Notes: generated by a model not told the origin, from the sequence alone. Positions 9,015-18,018 are shown, numbered from the stretch's first letter. The stretch: 64,000 nucleotides of DNA from PWQG01 sp050486205 (GCA_050486205.1 JBJHCW010000001.1:372001-436000), one strand, 5' to 3'. Numbers and translations: made by a program.

Positions 9015-9668
9015 GTGAGCTACAAGGCGATCATATTCGACTGGGATGGCACGGTGGTCGATTCAGCCGATCACATTGTGCAAAGCCTGTCACATGCGGC
9101 CGCCATTGCCGGCCTGGCCCAGCGCGACAGCGCCGCCTATCGCAATATCATCGGCCTGGGGATGGTCGATGCCCTGGATCAGCTGTATCCAGGTATCACA
9201 CACGAGCAGATGATTGCACTGCGCAACGCTTACAGCAACCATTTCATGGCCACCATGGATATTGCCAACACCCTCTTTCCCGGTATGCGGGACCTTATAG
9301 TCAGCCTTGGCACAACCGGCCGTCAATGTGCCGTTGCCACCGGGAAAAGCCGCAAGGGACTGGACCGCGCTTTTGAGGCCACTGGCCTGCAGACCCTGTT
9401 CAGCGCCAGTCGCTGCGCCGATGAGACACGCTCCAAGCCGGATCCAGCCATGCTGCGTGAGCTGCTTGATTTCTATGGTATCCATCCCCACGATGCGGTA
9501 ATGATAGGGGACACCAGCTACGACATGGAAATGGCACGGCGCGCTGACATGCCCGCCATTGGTGTCAATTGGGGTGTGCATGACGAAGCCACCCTATCGA
9601 TGCACGGGCCACTGGCCGTGGCCGGCTCCGTGCCAGAGTTGCAGGCATTGCTTGACCCGCAACAATAA
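9015..9668 (+). CDS. HAD-superfamily phosphatase (phosphoglycolate-phosphatase-like)
   Basis: HAD subfamily IA hydrolase of 217 residues. Motif I is IIFDWDGTVVDS (Asp9 nucleophile, Asp11 acid/base), motif II is in VATGKSRKGLD, the motif III Lys lies in RSKPDPAML, and motif IV is MIGDTSYDMEMA. GTG 9015 is chosen: AGGG (9004-9007) is 7 bp upstream and the protein then begins right at the first strand. An upstream in-frame ATG would lie inside smpB. The gene follows smpB by 16 bp and is likely co-transcribed. The substrate could be phosphoglycolate or another small phosphomonoester; the sequence does not decide. Confidence 0.88.
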   Translation: MSYKAIIFDWDGTVVDSADHIVQSLSHAAAIAGLAQRDSAAYRNIIGLGMVDALDQLYPGITHEQMIALRNAYSNHFMATMDIANTLFPGMRDLIVSLGTTGRQCAVATGKSRKGLDRAFEATGLQTLFSASRCADETRSKPDPAMLRELLDFYGIHPHDAVMIGDTSYDMEMARRADMPAIGVNWGVHDEATLSMHGPLAVAGSVPELQALLDPQQ

Positions 9669-9742
9669 TGTGGTGCCTTTGTAATGAAACTGGCGCGCTG
9701 GCTGTCTGGTGTCCTGTCTAGTGTGCTAGACTATAGACTCTT

Positions 9743-10105
9743 GGGGGTGATTCGGATTCGACGCCGGTATTGAAACCCTAGGTGCATGTCGAGAGGGTAT
9801 AGACTCTCGTAAATCAATCTATGCAACTTATATAGTTGCCAACGACGAAAACTACGCTCTAGCAGCTTAATACAGCTTGCTAGCGGTCGCCCCGGGATGC
9901 CCGTAAACCGGTGTTTTGCGACCGTCATATAGAACGGGATCGCCAGTGGAACGCGCTTGACGTGAAGCGGTTAAAAAGTATCAAGCTCGCCCAACTCGCC
10001 CTGCTCGTCGGGTAGACACGGGTTAACTCAATAGACGACGCTAAGCATGTAGAGCCAAAGGTAGAGAACTGGCGGACGGGGGTTCAACTCCCCCCGCCTC
10101 CACCA
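9743..10105 (+). ncRNA. ssrA: Transfer-messenger RNA (tmRNA), one-piece
   Basis: Begins GGGGGTGATTCGGATTCGAC and ends with the encoded CCACCA. The 5' GGGGGTG and 3' CGCCTCC form the 7-bp acceptor stem with two G-U pairs, and GGGGGTTCAACTCCCCCC is the T arm. The resume codon GCC (9838) opens a reading frame for ANDENYALAA, ending at TAA 9868-9870; the tag is identical to that of E. coli. TATAGA (9732-9737) just upstream is a plausible -10 box. A strong terminator follows at 10139. About 363 nt, normal for a gammaproteobacterial one-piece tmRNA. Confidence 0.98.
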
Positions 10106-10138
10106 AACAAGGATCCGCCACGATCCAGCAACACCCTT

Positions 10139-10165
10139 GAGCCCGCTTGGCTGCGGGCTTTTTTG
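10139..10165 (+). terminator. Terminator of ssrA
   Basis: AGCCCGC (10140-10146) pairs with GCGGGCT (10153-10159) around a 6-base loop and is followed by a run of T (10159-10164). It is placed 34 bp after the mature tmRNA 3' end. Confidence 0.9.
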
Positions 10166-10211
10166 TTGGTCCCTGGCCGCAGAGCCGGGAGCTGGAGGCG
10201 CACCACCGTTG

Positions 10212-10898
10212 TCACCGGACGACTTCGAAGCGTTCCAGCTCCCGTTTGGGTTCATCCCAGTCCGGAGCCAGTTCCGAGGCTCTGAGGTAATCCATATAGG
10301 CCTCTCGCAATTGTTCGAGATTCTCGTGTGCAATGCCTCTGTGGAAATGAGCGCGCGCCAACTCGCGTGTTGCCCTGGCTTCACTGGCTTCTGGCGACAC
10401 GTCTGGCGCAACGGTTTCTCCAACGCGCCCCTGCCTGGGCTGGATCCCCAGTTCGATGGCACGGTCGAAGGCACTGATGGCCTGCTGCCACTCTTCACGC
10501 AGATTGAAGATATTGCCCCGGTTGATGTGGGCAAACACCAGGCTGTCATCCAGACGCACAGCCTCATTGAAGTCGGCCAGCGCAGCATCGTGGTCACCTG
10601 CGGCGAAGTGCAATACACCACGATTGTTGTGATTCGCGCCCCGGTTCACCCTGTCAACACCACTTTCCTGTATGGCCAGGGAGCAGAGCTGCAGCGGTGA
10701 CAAGGGGTTACGTGATCCGGTGATGAGTATTCTGGGCAGGGCCTCGGGATTGCGCGCGGCCATGGCGCAGTATTCGGAGTAGCCCCCGTCGATGATAGTG
10801 ATCGGAAGGCTGGGCTGTGCCTGGGCTACAGCGCCGGCCCACAACGCAGCCATGCTGCTCAAAACGGTCAGAATTGGTATGCGAAAGGCTTTTTTCAT
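10212..10898 (-). CDS. Exported tetratricopeptide-repeat protein
   Basis: Periplasmic protein of 228 residues with an N-terminal signal peptide (about 1-28, cleavage after AQAQ likely). After a spacer with two cysteines (SEYCAMAA, LQLCSLAI) there are at least three TPR-like units: VNRGANHNNRGVLHFAAGDH, SLVFAHINRGNIFNLREEW and LARAHFHRGIAHENLEQLRE, each ending in the Asp/Leu-rich second helix. TPR arrays mediate protein-protein contacts, so a partner-binding role is likely, but no partner is evident. GGAGGGGC before ATG 10898 is a strong ribosome-binding site. The 3' end faces the ssrA terminator. Function unknown. Confidence 0.85.
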   Translation of the reverse strand: MKKAFRIPILTVLSSMAALWAGAVAQAQPSLPITIIDGGYSEYCAMAARNPEALPRILITGSRNPLSPLQLCSLAIQESGVDRVNRGANHNNRGVLHFAAGDHDAALADFNEAVRLDDSLVFAHINRGNIFNLREEWQQAISAFDRAIELGIQPRQGRVGETVAPDVSPEASEARATRELARAHFHRGIAHENLEQLREAYMDYLRASELAPDWDEPKRELERFEVVR

Positions 10899-11064
10899 GA
10901 TGCCCCTCCTGGTAAAGATTCGGTTGTGCTCCCATCCGGGATGGATGCTGGACTAGCTGGGACCGGATCGGGACCCACAATGTCACACAATACCCAGTAT
11001 CCAGGCAACTCATCAAGGTGTAACAGCTTCCCGCCCATTTAACCTGCAAGGCGGGTATGCGAGA

Positions 11065-11835
11065 ATGCCGACTCATTTGAGTCTGATACCGGAGCACTAT
11101 GTGACACGATCCCCGCTTGCTGCTGATGACGAGTTCGAGAAGAATTTCCGGGCTGAACATCCAGTGTTGTGGAAGGTCACACTGTTCGGTCCGCTGGTGT
11201 TGACTATGGTGATTCTGGGCATTCTGTATATCACCATGGGGCCAGCCTACGTGCATCGGTTGCTGGCCACCGCGCTGTCAACCTTCTTCTTTTTCGGTCG
11301 GTTCGTGATCCTGGCCGGCGCCGGCGACCAGGAAGTTGATGCCATCCAGGGGTTTTTCAGCGCCGAATTCCTGTTCCTTATGGTGGTCTATATGGACTTT
11401 CTGGTCGCCACTCTGCTCGTATTCCACGCCGGTTTTCTGTTCCGTATTCCGTGGCTGGGTTCACGCTTCGCGGAGCTTGCCAGTGACGGACACTTCATCC
11501 TCAGGAAAAATCCGTGGATACGCCGTGCGACCTTTGTCGGGTTGATTACCTTTGTCACCTTTCCCCTGGCCTCCACCGGCAGCGTGGGCGGCGCGGTCTT
11601 CAGTCGCATCCTGGGCATGGGCCGGGGGCTGGCCTTCACCGCGATCATGATCGGCAGTATGATCGGCTGCGGCATGATGTACTACGGTTCCCAGCTTATC
11701 TCACGCTACCTAGGCAGGGACAACCCCGTCACAATGATAGCCGGCATCGTGGTGATTGTGCTTGTGATCGTGGGCCTTAATCTCTGGTACAAAAACCTTA
11801 AGCGCCGGGAACAACGAAATACCGGGGATACCTGA
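11065..11835 (+). CDS. Putative small multidrug export family membrane protein
   Basis: Integral inner-membrane protein of up to 256 residues with about six hydrophobic segments. The region VTFPLASTGSVGGAVFSRILG followed by AFTAIMIGSMIGC resembles the Pfam family named small multidrug export protein, for which transport has little direct proof. Two starts are credible: ATG 11065 behind AAGGCGGG (11048-11055), or GTG 11101 with GGAG (11091-11094) 6 bp upstream, which would remove 12 residues. Convergent with the MFS-spermidine synthase gene, 31 bp apart. Lone gene; family call moderate, function uncertain. Confidence 0.68.
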   Translation: MPTHLSLIPEHYVTRSPLAADDEFEKNFRAEHPVLWKVTLFGPLVLTMVILGILYITMGPAYVHRLLATALSTFFFFGRFVILAGAGDQEVDAIQGFFSAEFLFLMVVYMDFLVATLLVFHAGFLFRIPWLGSRFAELASDGHFILRKNPWIRRATFVGLITFVTFPLASTGSVGGAVFSRILGMGRGLAFTAIMIGSMIGCGMMYYGSQLISRYLGRDNPVTMIAGIVVIVLVIVGLNLWYKNLKRREQRNTGDT

Positions 11836-11866
11836 TGCCGGCACTGCCCCGTCTCATCAGACTATC

Positions 11867-14512
11867 TCACTGACCAAACAGGCGGTTGCGCAGCGCCAGG
11901 GCCTCCGGATGCCCGGGACTGGCTACACGCAAGTCCTCAAGCAGTTGATAACTTGCTCGAGGATCGCGTGCGTACAGCTCCTGCGCCAGTGACAGCAGGG
12001 TGAAATAGGCGGGCTCAAAATCGCCGCTGATTCGAACCACATCCAGCAGGTGCGATACAAGATTCCCGGTCCAGCCCTCCGGGTCACTCTGCTCCATTTC
12101 GACCGCAGCCAACAAGTACCTGTCACGCGCCTGCCAATAGCCTTGCATACGCGACTGGAAGCCCGGCGCAACAATGCTTTGCCGGGTATCCGCCAGACTA
12201 TTCAGGATACTTGCCAGCCTGAGCACCGGGGGTTCATCACTGGCGTAGGCAAGCATGGGTGCCTGATAGGTAACCAGAAGGTGGTCATCGGTATTCAGCG
12301 GGCCGGGGCCAGCAAAGTGTCCCAGCGCCTCACCACCGCCCAGATAGCCGCCAAAGAGCGCAAAGTCCGAATTCAAACGCATCTGCACCAGTTCATTCTG
12401 CAGGGCTGGAGCGCGAACCCGGTTCAGCAGATAGTTCTCCGGGTAGATACGCGGTTCTGCGGAACCTTCCAGACACAATATGGGTTGCTGCGTGCTGTAG
12501 TGACCAAGATGCAGACGCGCATCGGGAAACACATGCACAAACGTGCGCACAATGGTTTTCAAAGATGGCAGGTCCAGTTGAAACAGTGGCAACCACTGGC
12601 AGAATGATCCATTGTCCGTCAGTCGGTTTTTCACGGCAGTGAAATGTTCCACCGTATAGAGCGACCCGGCCCCATCTCTGGCCGGGTGGAATATTTCACC
12701 AATGATCACGTCGAATTTCCGATCCGAGGCTACAACGTAACGACGGGCATCCGCGGCGATCAACCGAGGCGGATGTGCCCACTGACCAGCACTGAGATCA
12801 ACACCAAAGTGCGGGATGAGTGACAGGGATTCGGGAATCAGTTCGACACCAACCACTTCGACCTGAGCATGATAACGCGCCGCATCCAGGGTTATGCCTG
12901 TTCCAACGCCAAGGTACAGAACCGAGCGGGGCCCGCCGTGCAGCAGCAGGGGAATATGTGTCTGACGATGATCCGAATAACGGCTGGCTGTGCCTCCCAT
13001 GGTAAAGTGATTGTTGACCTTCAGGAAACGATCCTGATTGGCGTCCTCCACCACCGCCAGCGTTGCCATGACACCTTCACGATAGTGCACAACCCGGTCG
13101 CTTTCCTGCATGTCAACAAAGCGCAGATGGATCGGGCTCAGGATCAGCAGTATCGCCAGACCAGCCGGTAACATGGCCCAACGGTTCAATGCCGCCCGGC
13201 TAACAGGCATCAGCAGCAGGTAGGACACGCTAATGATAACAAGCACAGCCTTTGCTCCGATCAATGGAAAAGTGACCATACCAACCAAGACGGGTGCCAG
13301 CGCGCATCCGAGCGTGTTCAACCCAATTGCCACCCCGAGCCCTACAGCCTGGGTGGCCCTTTGCGCCAGATGGCCGAACAGAGCACCCATGGCGATGGTG
13401 GGCACCACAAGGACCAGTGCCGCCGCTCCGAGCTCGCCGACCACTGCTGGCACAAACCCTTGCCCCAGGCCTTGCCATAAACTCATATAGACGATGTTGC
13501 TGAACCACAGCGCCATCAGGCCGCCAAGGCAGGCTGTGCAGGTAAGCACAAGCAGTGTGCCCAGGCGACGCTGCCACTGCACGGTATCGAAGTTCTGGCG
13601 GGCCCAGGAGCGCTGGTAAATGGCCGAGCCCAATGCTGTGCCCACGAGGTAAACAGTCAGCACCGCAGCAAAGCTGTAAACCGTATTTTCCAGAACCTGG
13701 CTGAGTACACGGATCACAATAATTTCGTAACCAATACCCAATAGCCCGGTAAAAAATAAAGTGAGACGGAGTCTGGTCGCGCTGATGCCCGTCAGCGAAC
13801 ATTTCGCCGTGACTATCAGTACCTGGGGCACAGCAACAGTTGCCGCCCCGGCTCTGGCACACAGCAAAAGCACCACCGCACCGCAGGCAAAGTTGGTAAC
13901 GGCCAGCAGCAGCAAGGTGGTGGTCAGACCGAAATGTGGCGTCAGATAGAAGGTTGCAGCCAGCGTGCCGATGACGGCACCAAAGGTATTGGTGGCATAC
14001 AGCCCTGCCACACGATCCGGTTTGCGCCAGATCCCAGCCATTATCCGCTCCATGGCTGGCAGCGTTGCACCCATGGCGGCAGTGGCGGGTAACAGCAGCA
14101 GCAGACTCCCGCTGAATGCCACCCCCCAGTGACGCAGGGTCGCAGGCTCTACACCGATCAATCCAGGCATCACCAGGTTGTAGTGAGGCACCAGAAAAAC
14201 CAGGGCCAGCGCCCACAGGGCAATTGTCCATTCAAGGCCAACAAACCAGTAGTGAGGAAACCCGGATTTCCGGATCAGTCGGCCAAAGGCCAGGGCGCCG
14301 ACCATCATGCCAACAAAAAACGCAGACACAACAGCAATCACGGCAACAGTCTCGTGGCCAAGGGATACAGAGAGCATCCGGCTCCACACCATCTGGTAAC
14401 CCAGGCCAGCAACGCCTGAAAACAGAACCACCAGATAGAACACAGTGCTTTTACTCGAATGTGCAGTATCCAGACCAGTGTTGCCCGCGGACGGGCGCGT
14501 GTCAGGACTCAC
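11867..14512 (-). CDS. Fused membrane transporter-like / spermidine synthase-like protein
   Basis: An 881-residue fusion. The first 450 or so residues are an MFS-like membrane region with many spans (starting YLVVLFSGVAGLGYQMVWSR, the usual opening of the fused MFS/spermidine synthase group). The next 250 or so residues are a Rossmann-fold aminopropyltransferase-like domain with LYLGVGTGITLDAARYH, the acidic VEVVGVELIPES and IIGEIFHPAR. The tail is helical and TPR-like. In true spermidine synthases the Asp of GDGE-type motifs binds substrate; that motif is altered to GVGTG here, so polyamine synthesis is doubtful and another small-molecule or methyl-transfer reaction at the membrane is possible. 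It starts 2 bp after the preceding HupE-like stop, the last gene of a five-gene operon. Confidence 0.85.
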   Translation of the reverse strand: MSPDTRPSAGNTGLDTAHSSKSTVFYLVVLFSGVAGLGYQMVWSRMLSVSLGHETVAVIAVVSAFFVGMMVGALAFGRLIRKSGFPHYWFVGLEWTIALWALALVFLVPHYNLVMPGLIGVEPATLRHWGVAFSGSLLLLLPATAAMGATLPAMERIMAGIWRKPDRVAGLYATNTFGAVIGTLAATFYLTPHFGLTTTLLLLAVTNFACGAVVLLLCARAGAATVAVPQVLIVTAKCSLTGISATRLRLTLFFTGLLGIGYEIIVIRVLSQVLENTVYSFAAVLTVYLVGTALGSAIYQRSWARQNFDTVQWQRRLGTLLVLTCTACLGGLMALWFSNIVYMSLWQGLGQGFVPAVVGELGAAALVLVVPTIAMGALFGHLAQRATQAVGLGVAIGLNTLGCALAPVLVGMVTFPLIGAKAVLVIISVSYLLLMPVSRAALNRWAMLPAGLAILLILSPIHLRFVDMQESDRVVHYREGVMATLAVVEDANQDRFLKVNNHFTMGGTASRYSDHRQTHIPLLLHGGPRSVLYLGVGTGITLDAARYHAQVEVVGVELIPESLSLIPHFGVDLSAGQWAHPPRLIAADARRYVVASDRKFDVIIGEIFHPARDGAGSLYTVEHFTAVKNRLTDNGSFCQWLPLFQLDLPSLKTIVRTFVHVFPDARLHLGHYSTQQPILCLEGSAEPRIYPENYLLNRVRAPALQNELVQMRLNSDFALFGGYLGGGEALGHFAGPGPLNTDDHLLVTYQAPMLAYASDEPPVLRLASILNSLADTRQSIVAPGFQSRMQGYWQARDRYLLAAVEMEQSDPEGWTGNLVSHLLDVVRISGDFEPAYFTLLSLAQELYARDPRASYQLLEDLRVASPGHPEALALRNRLFGQ

Positions 14513-14514
14513 GT

Positions 14515-15126
14515 CTACTCCAATCCGGCCGGAATCATCAGAGTGAAGCCAATATGCAGAATACCCACAGCCATAATCCAGCTCCCTGCCGCCCGCACCG
14601 CAACGATACCCCAGGGTGCCTGGGTAACGGTGAGCCTTGTGGCTGCGCTGATCAGAGTCATCAAAAGATAGGCCGCTGCCGCAACGCCGGATACATACAA
14701 CACAAACTCGCTACCCCGAAGGCCCGGCTCGCCGTTGGCAAACCCGTGGCTGAAACCGAATACCAACAGCAGCGCGATGAATGCTGCCGGATTCAGCCTG
14801 AGCGCAAGTGCCACCAGCAGACCGACCAGAAAAGAGGCAATATTGACCAGATGTATCCACTCCGGATGCAAGAACCAACTGCCAATCAGTGCGCCGAAAA
14901 GTGTGGCTCCGGGAAAGAGCAGCAAGGCCCACTTGGAGTACCCCTGCTGCTGTATCCCGCACAGCAGCGCAATAGCCAGCCAGGAAAGAAGGTGAAGCAG
15001 GGTAGTCACCGGGTGCAACATGCCACTGTAAAACTCACCGAACCGGGTCGACACCAGATGCGCTAGGGCCGTCTGCGGCAATAATGCGAGACAGGCAATC
15101 CAGATAATGGGGCGTAGCTTGGTCAT
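14515..15126 (-). CDS. HupE/UreJ-like membrane protein (third copy, diverged)
   Basis: Membrane protein of 203 residues with a cleavable-looking signal segment (to about TALAH) and about six spans. It shares the HupE/UreJ layout: His directly after the signal (AHLVSTRFG), a GMLHPVTTLLHLL block matching the HPxTGxDHL region, and FGFSHGFANG matching the FGxxHGxAHG region, but the second aspartate/histidine pair is partly lost. Family members are proposed nickel/cobalt permeases of hydrogenase and urease clusters. Four bp separate it from the preceding HupE stop. Neither hydrogenase nor urease genes are present, so the substrate here is unclear. Confidence 0.75.
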   Translation of the reverse strand: MTKLRPIIWIACLALLPQTALAHLVSTRFGEFYSGMLHPVTTLLHLLSWLAIALLCGIQQQGYSKWALLLFPGATLFGALIGSWFLHPEWIHLVNIASFLVGLLVALALRLNPAAFIALLLVFGFSHGFANGEPGLRGSEFVLYVSGVAAAAYLLMTLISAATRLTVTQAPWGIVAVRAAGSWIMAVGILHIGFTLMIPAGLE

Positions 15127-15130
15127 TGCG

Positions 15131-15757
15131 TCAGAACAGTTCGATGAGGTTGAGGGTTACAAAGCCCAGACCCAGCACGGCAATGAGCACTCCAGTGACC
15201 CGGATTACTTTCTCGCCTGCAGAAAAGCGTTTCAGCTCTCCGAGCAGAATGCCACACAGGTGCAGCAGGCCCGTTGCCACCACAAATCCAACGCCGTAAG
15301 CCAGCGGATTTACAGCCGACGGCAGTTCCGCGCCATGAGCGTGGCCATGACACAGACCAAATACACCAACAATGACAGCTGCGCCCCACAGCGGAACCCT
15401 CAGCTGCAGCGCCACCAGAAGCCCGAGCGTAACTGCCGAGAACGCAATACCGAACTCCACCAATACGGATGATATCGGCAACCCGGAAAGACCGAGCAAG
15501 CCGCCCAGGGCCATGATCATCGGAAAGGTGACGGGCAGGATCCAGATCGCGGGACGACCCAGTTGTGCACCCCAGATACCGACCGCCACCATGGCAACCA
15601 GATGATCCAGTCCTGTGACCGGGTGCAGCAATCCGCTGACCAGGCCACCGGCGACGCCGGTTTCAGCATGCGCAGAGGCCCTGACTGCGAACAGAAGAAA
15701 TACCCCTGCAATCAGAAATCGGAGACAGGTTGTGCGGCGTCCATCGGTCATTCTCAT
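15131..15757 (-). CDS. HupE/UreJ-family membrane protein
   Basis: HupE/UreJ protein of 208 residues from ATG 15757. It has a signal segment, then AHAETGVAGGLVSGLLHPVTG, then LDHLVAMVAVGIWGAQLG with the conserved HPxTGxDHL metal-binding motif, and later FGLCHGHAHG. Both motifs are intact, as expected for a nickel or cobalt permease. The frame is open to 15880 but that would overlap the upstream gene by 86 bp; ATG 15757 or ATG 15751 avoids this, though neither has a strong ribosome-binding site. Central gene of the operon. Confidence 0.88.
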   Translation of the reverse strand: MRMTDGRRTTCLRFLIAGVFLLFAVRASAHAETGVAGGLVSGLLHPVTGLDHLVAMVAVGIWGAQLGRPAIWILPVTFPMIMALGGLLGLSGLPISSVLVEFGIAFSAVTLGLLVALQLRVPLWGAAVIVGVFGLCHGHAHGAELPSAVNPLAYGVGFVVATGLLHLCGILLGELKRFSAGEKVIRVTGVLIAVLGLGFVTLNLIELF

Positions 15758-15794
15758 AAAATATCCGTAATTCACTTTCTTGATAGGTAGCGGG

Positions 15795-16787
15795 TTAATA
15801 GGCAGCGGGCATGCTGAAGAACATGGAAACCCGTGACAGGAACCAGTAGCTCGCAATACCGCCAATGCCGTAAAGGGCACTGGTCTGACCCCAGCGAGGC
15901 AGCTCCGCCATCAGAATGCGATGGCACCGAATCAGCAGCAGTACAAAGAACACAAACAGTAATTGGCCCAGTTCCACACCGATATTAAAAAACAGCAGCG
16001 CGGCGGGCAGATTTTCGCGAGGCAGACCCGCTTCGCTCAAGGCCCCGGCAAATCCGAAACCATGCAACAGCCCGAATCCGAAGGCCACCGCCCAGGGCGC
16101 CCGCGCGCTCCAGCAGGGAATGCCGCGGCGGTGCTTGAGGACCTCCACGGCAACGTAAACAATGCTCAGTGCAATGGCGGCATTTACCGGCCGCTCGGGC
16201 ACACCCATCCAGCCAAGCGTAGCGGCCGCCAGGGTCAGGCTATGGGCAATGGTGAACGCGGTGATTGTGTGCACCAGCATCCACCGGCTGCTGACCAGCA
16301 TCATCAGGCCAAGCACAAACAACAGGTGATCAATTCCCAGCAGAATGTGTTCAAAGCCCAAAGGTATGTAAGATCGCATGACCTGGCCCAGGGGCAGCAC
16401 GCCATCCTGAGTCAGTATTGCTGTGGGATTGGCGGCGGACAGGGTATAGCTGTGAACATCGCCGTCCAGTCGCACAACACGCACCACCGCAGCGGAATAC
16501 GTCGTGCCCAGTGCCTCAACTGACAGCGGACCATACAGACCCTCCTCACCGCAACTGAGCCGGGGGTGGTCATAGCTGCAATGATCGGGAAAAACAGGTG
16601 TTGGCGGCGCCTCAACAAAGGCACTTTCGTAGTTCCAGTCAACAAAGAACACGCCTTCCTGCCGCTCTGACAGAATCAACAGGGCAATTGGCGTCTCGTG
16701 CGCCTTTGCTGGCGGGGAAACCAGCAGCAAGGGCAAGAGCAACCAAAGACACAAGGCTGAAACCAGCAGCTTTTCAGGAATTCTCAT
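15795..16787 (-). CDS. HupE/UreJ_2-type membrane protein with periplasmic N-domain
   Basis: 330 residues: signal peptide (1-30, ending PPAKAHE), a roughly 110-residue periplasmic beta-rich domain with two cysteines that could pair (HCSYDHPRLSCGEE), then a membrane region with the signatures GFEHILLGIDHLLFVLGL and FGLLHGFGFAGAL typical of the longer HupE/UreJ_2 group. Such proteins occur widely without hydrogenase or urease. It begins 1 bp after the PPIase stop, so the two are co-translated or at least co-transcribed. A metal or small-cation permease is the family guess; not demonstrable from sequence. Confidence 0.88.
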   Translation of the reverse strand: MRIPEKLLVSALCLWLLLPLLLVSPPAKAHETPIALLILSERQEGVFFVDWNYESAFVEAPPTPVFPDHCSYDHPRLSCGEEGLYGPLSVEALGTTYSAAVVRVVRLDGDVHSYTLSAANPTAILTQDGVLPLGQVMRSYIPLGFEHILLGIDHLLFVLGLMMLVSSRWMLVHTITAFTIAHSLTLAAATLGWMGVPERPVNAAIALSIVYVAVEVLKHRRGIPCWSARAPWAVAFGFGLLHGFGFAGALSEAGLPRENLPAALLFFNIGVELGQLLFVFFVLLLIRCHRILMAELPRWGQTSALYGIGGIASYWFLSRVSMFFSMPAAY

Positions 16788-16788
16788 G

Positions 16789-17730
16789 TCATGGCCTGTC
16801 AGCTTGCAAGCCGGATCGGACAGGCGAAGCGCCTTGCCGGTCGTCCGTCACTGCGGGGGCTTGCTGGAACGGATTTCGCGGCAGATTGCGTTCCATTTTC
16901 TCCCGGTAAACGTCAGACACGTCCAGGCGTACCTGGTAGTGTCGGGCGAGATTGTAGGTCTGGTCGGCAATCTGTGCGTCGCCGGAGTAACGCTCCCAAT
17001 CCTGGATTACGCGACTGCGCACACTTGCCAGCGAAGGCACAACCGCTCCGTGCCTGGCAGTGATGCGCACCAGGTGATGCCCCTGCTCGTTCGAAATCAA
17101 TGACCAGCTGCCACCACCCGGTTCACTGGACAGAATCGCTTCGCTGCCCTGCTTTCCAAACATGGCAATCACATTATCTTCAATGCGGTTCTGGTAGCGA
17201 TATCGATTGCCGGGATGAGTTTCCGGTAAACCCTTTACCTTCGCCGTTTCCATTAGCGCACGCGCATCGGTCAGGTCGTAATGGCCTGGTAACACAACCA
17301 TTTCCAGATCATAGCGCGCTGGAGTGTGATAGGCCGCATGATTGAACTCAAAGAACTGCTGCAACTGATTCTCGGTGGGGTGATCAAGCACCACATTGTT
17401 GAACAACACATTGCGTTGTTTGAGAATCAAGCGGTTGCGGATCATGTCATCACCGCGGTCGAGCCCCATCCGTCTTGCTTCCCGATACAGAATTTCATTC
17501 TGGGCCCAGGCAATCACCATATTGTTGATTTCCCGGCCACTTGGGGGGCGACCCTGACCCTGCTCGAAAATTTCAATGAACTGCTCGATCTGACGATCAT
17601 CGATGAGCACGTTGCGTGGATCATCGCGATTGATGAGCAGAGCGTGGTCGATGGCAAAAAGCAGCATTCCGAGAAAGGCGAACTGAACGATGGGCTCTTT
17701 GATCAGATTTTTCAGTGTATCGAATTTCAT
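16789..17730 (-). CDS. Membrane-anchored PpiC-type peptidyl-prolyl isomerase
   Basis: 313 residues from ATG 17730: one N-terminal membrane anchor (PIVQFAFLGMLLFAIDHALL), a SurA-like N-terminal helical region (EQFIEIFEQGQGRPPSGREI through RLILKQRN), then a divergent rotamase region ending in VRSRVIQDWERY. It belongs to the parvulin-like proteins found next to HupE/UreJ_2 genes, where it may fold the partner's periplasmic domain. An upstream ATG at 17772 would add 14 residues of unlikely composition. First gene of the five-gene leftward operon; the shared upstream region 17731-18218 holds the divergent PEP-CTERM promoter. Whether isomerase activity is retained is uncertain. Confidence 0.8.
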   Translation of the reverse strand: MKFDTLKNLIKEPIVQFAFLGMLLFAIDHALLINRDDPRNVLIDDRQIEQFIEIFEQGQGRPPSGREINNMVIAWAQNEILYREARRMGLDRGDDMIRNRLILKQRNVLFNNVVLDHPTENQLQQFFEFNHAAYHTPARYDLEMVVLPGHYDLTDARALMETAKVKGLPETHPGNRYRYQNRIEDNVIAMFGKQGSEAILSSEPGGGSWSLISNEQGHHLVRITARHGAVVPSLASVRSRVIQDWERYSGDAQIADQTYNLARHYQVRLDVSDVYREKMERNLPRNPFQQAPAVTDDRQGASPVRSGLQADRP

Positions 17731-18002
17731 GGGGTGAACTTCGTAAAGCGAGATAGCCTGGAGTCGCTGCAAAGACGTGGCACAGACGCGGTAAAGATCA
17801 ACGCGATGCTCCCCGGCGCAACAGGACTTTGTCCGGATTTATCGATTCTACCGGGCGAATATGTCATTTTTATGAACAAAACTTGCCAGGCATGAGGACG
17901 CGTGGCGGTTTGTCAGCTTTTTTTACACTTACTGGTCAGTTTATAAAATCAGAAAGTCAGCTTTACCCCTAATCGACTGATTTAATGGAATTATCGATCT
18001 TC

Positions 18003-18018
18003 CGGCTCGAATATTGCT
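18003..18018 (+). promoter_or_regulatory. Candidate sigma-54 (-24/-12) promoter upstream of PEP-CTERM gene
   Basis: CGGCTCGAATATTGCT matches the RpoN consensus TGGCACGN4TTGCW at all but two informative positions and has GG and GC exactly 10 bp apart. It lies about 200 bp before the PEP-CTERM gene, within the gene-free stretch 17731-18218. PEP-CTERM genes in other proteobacteria are known to be controlled by the PrsK/PrsR two-component system with RpoN. The remaining part of this stretch is AT-rich and shows no supported gene. Confidence 0.5.

Noticed and set aside
13230..14231. 333-codon second minus-strand frame inside the MFS-spermidine synthase gene
   Set aside because: Out of frame with a protein showing clear membrane spans and Rossmann motif; Cys/Gly/Arg-rich shadow.
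11867..17730. Hydrogenase or urease maturation locus suggested by HupE/UreJ genes
   Set aside because: No structural or accessory genes of either enzyme are in the window; HupE/UreJ proteins occur widely outside such clusters.
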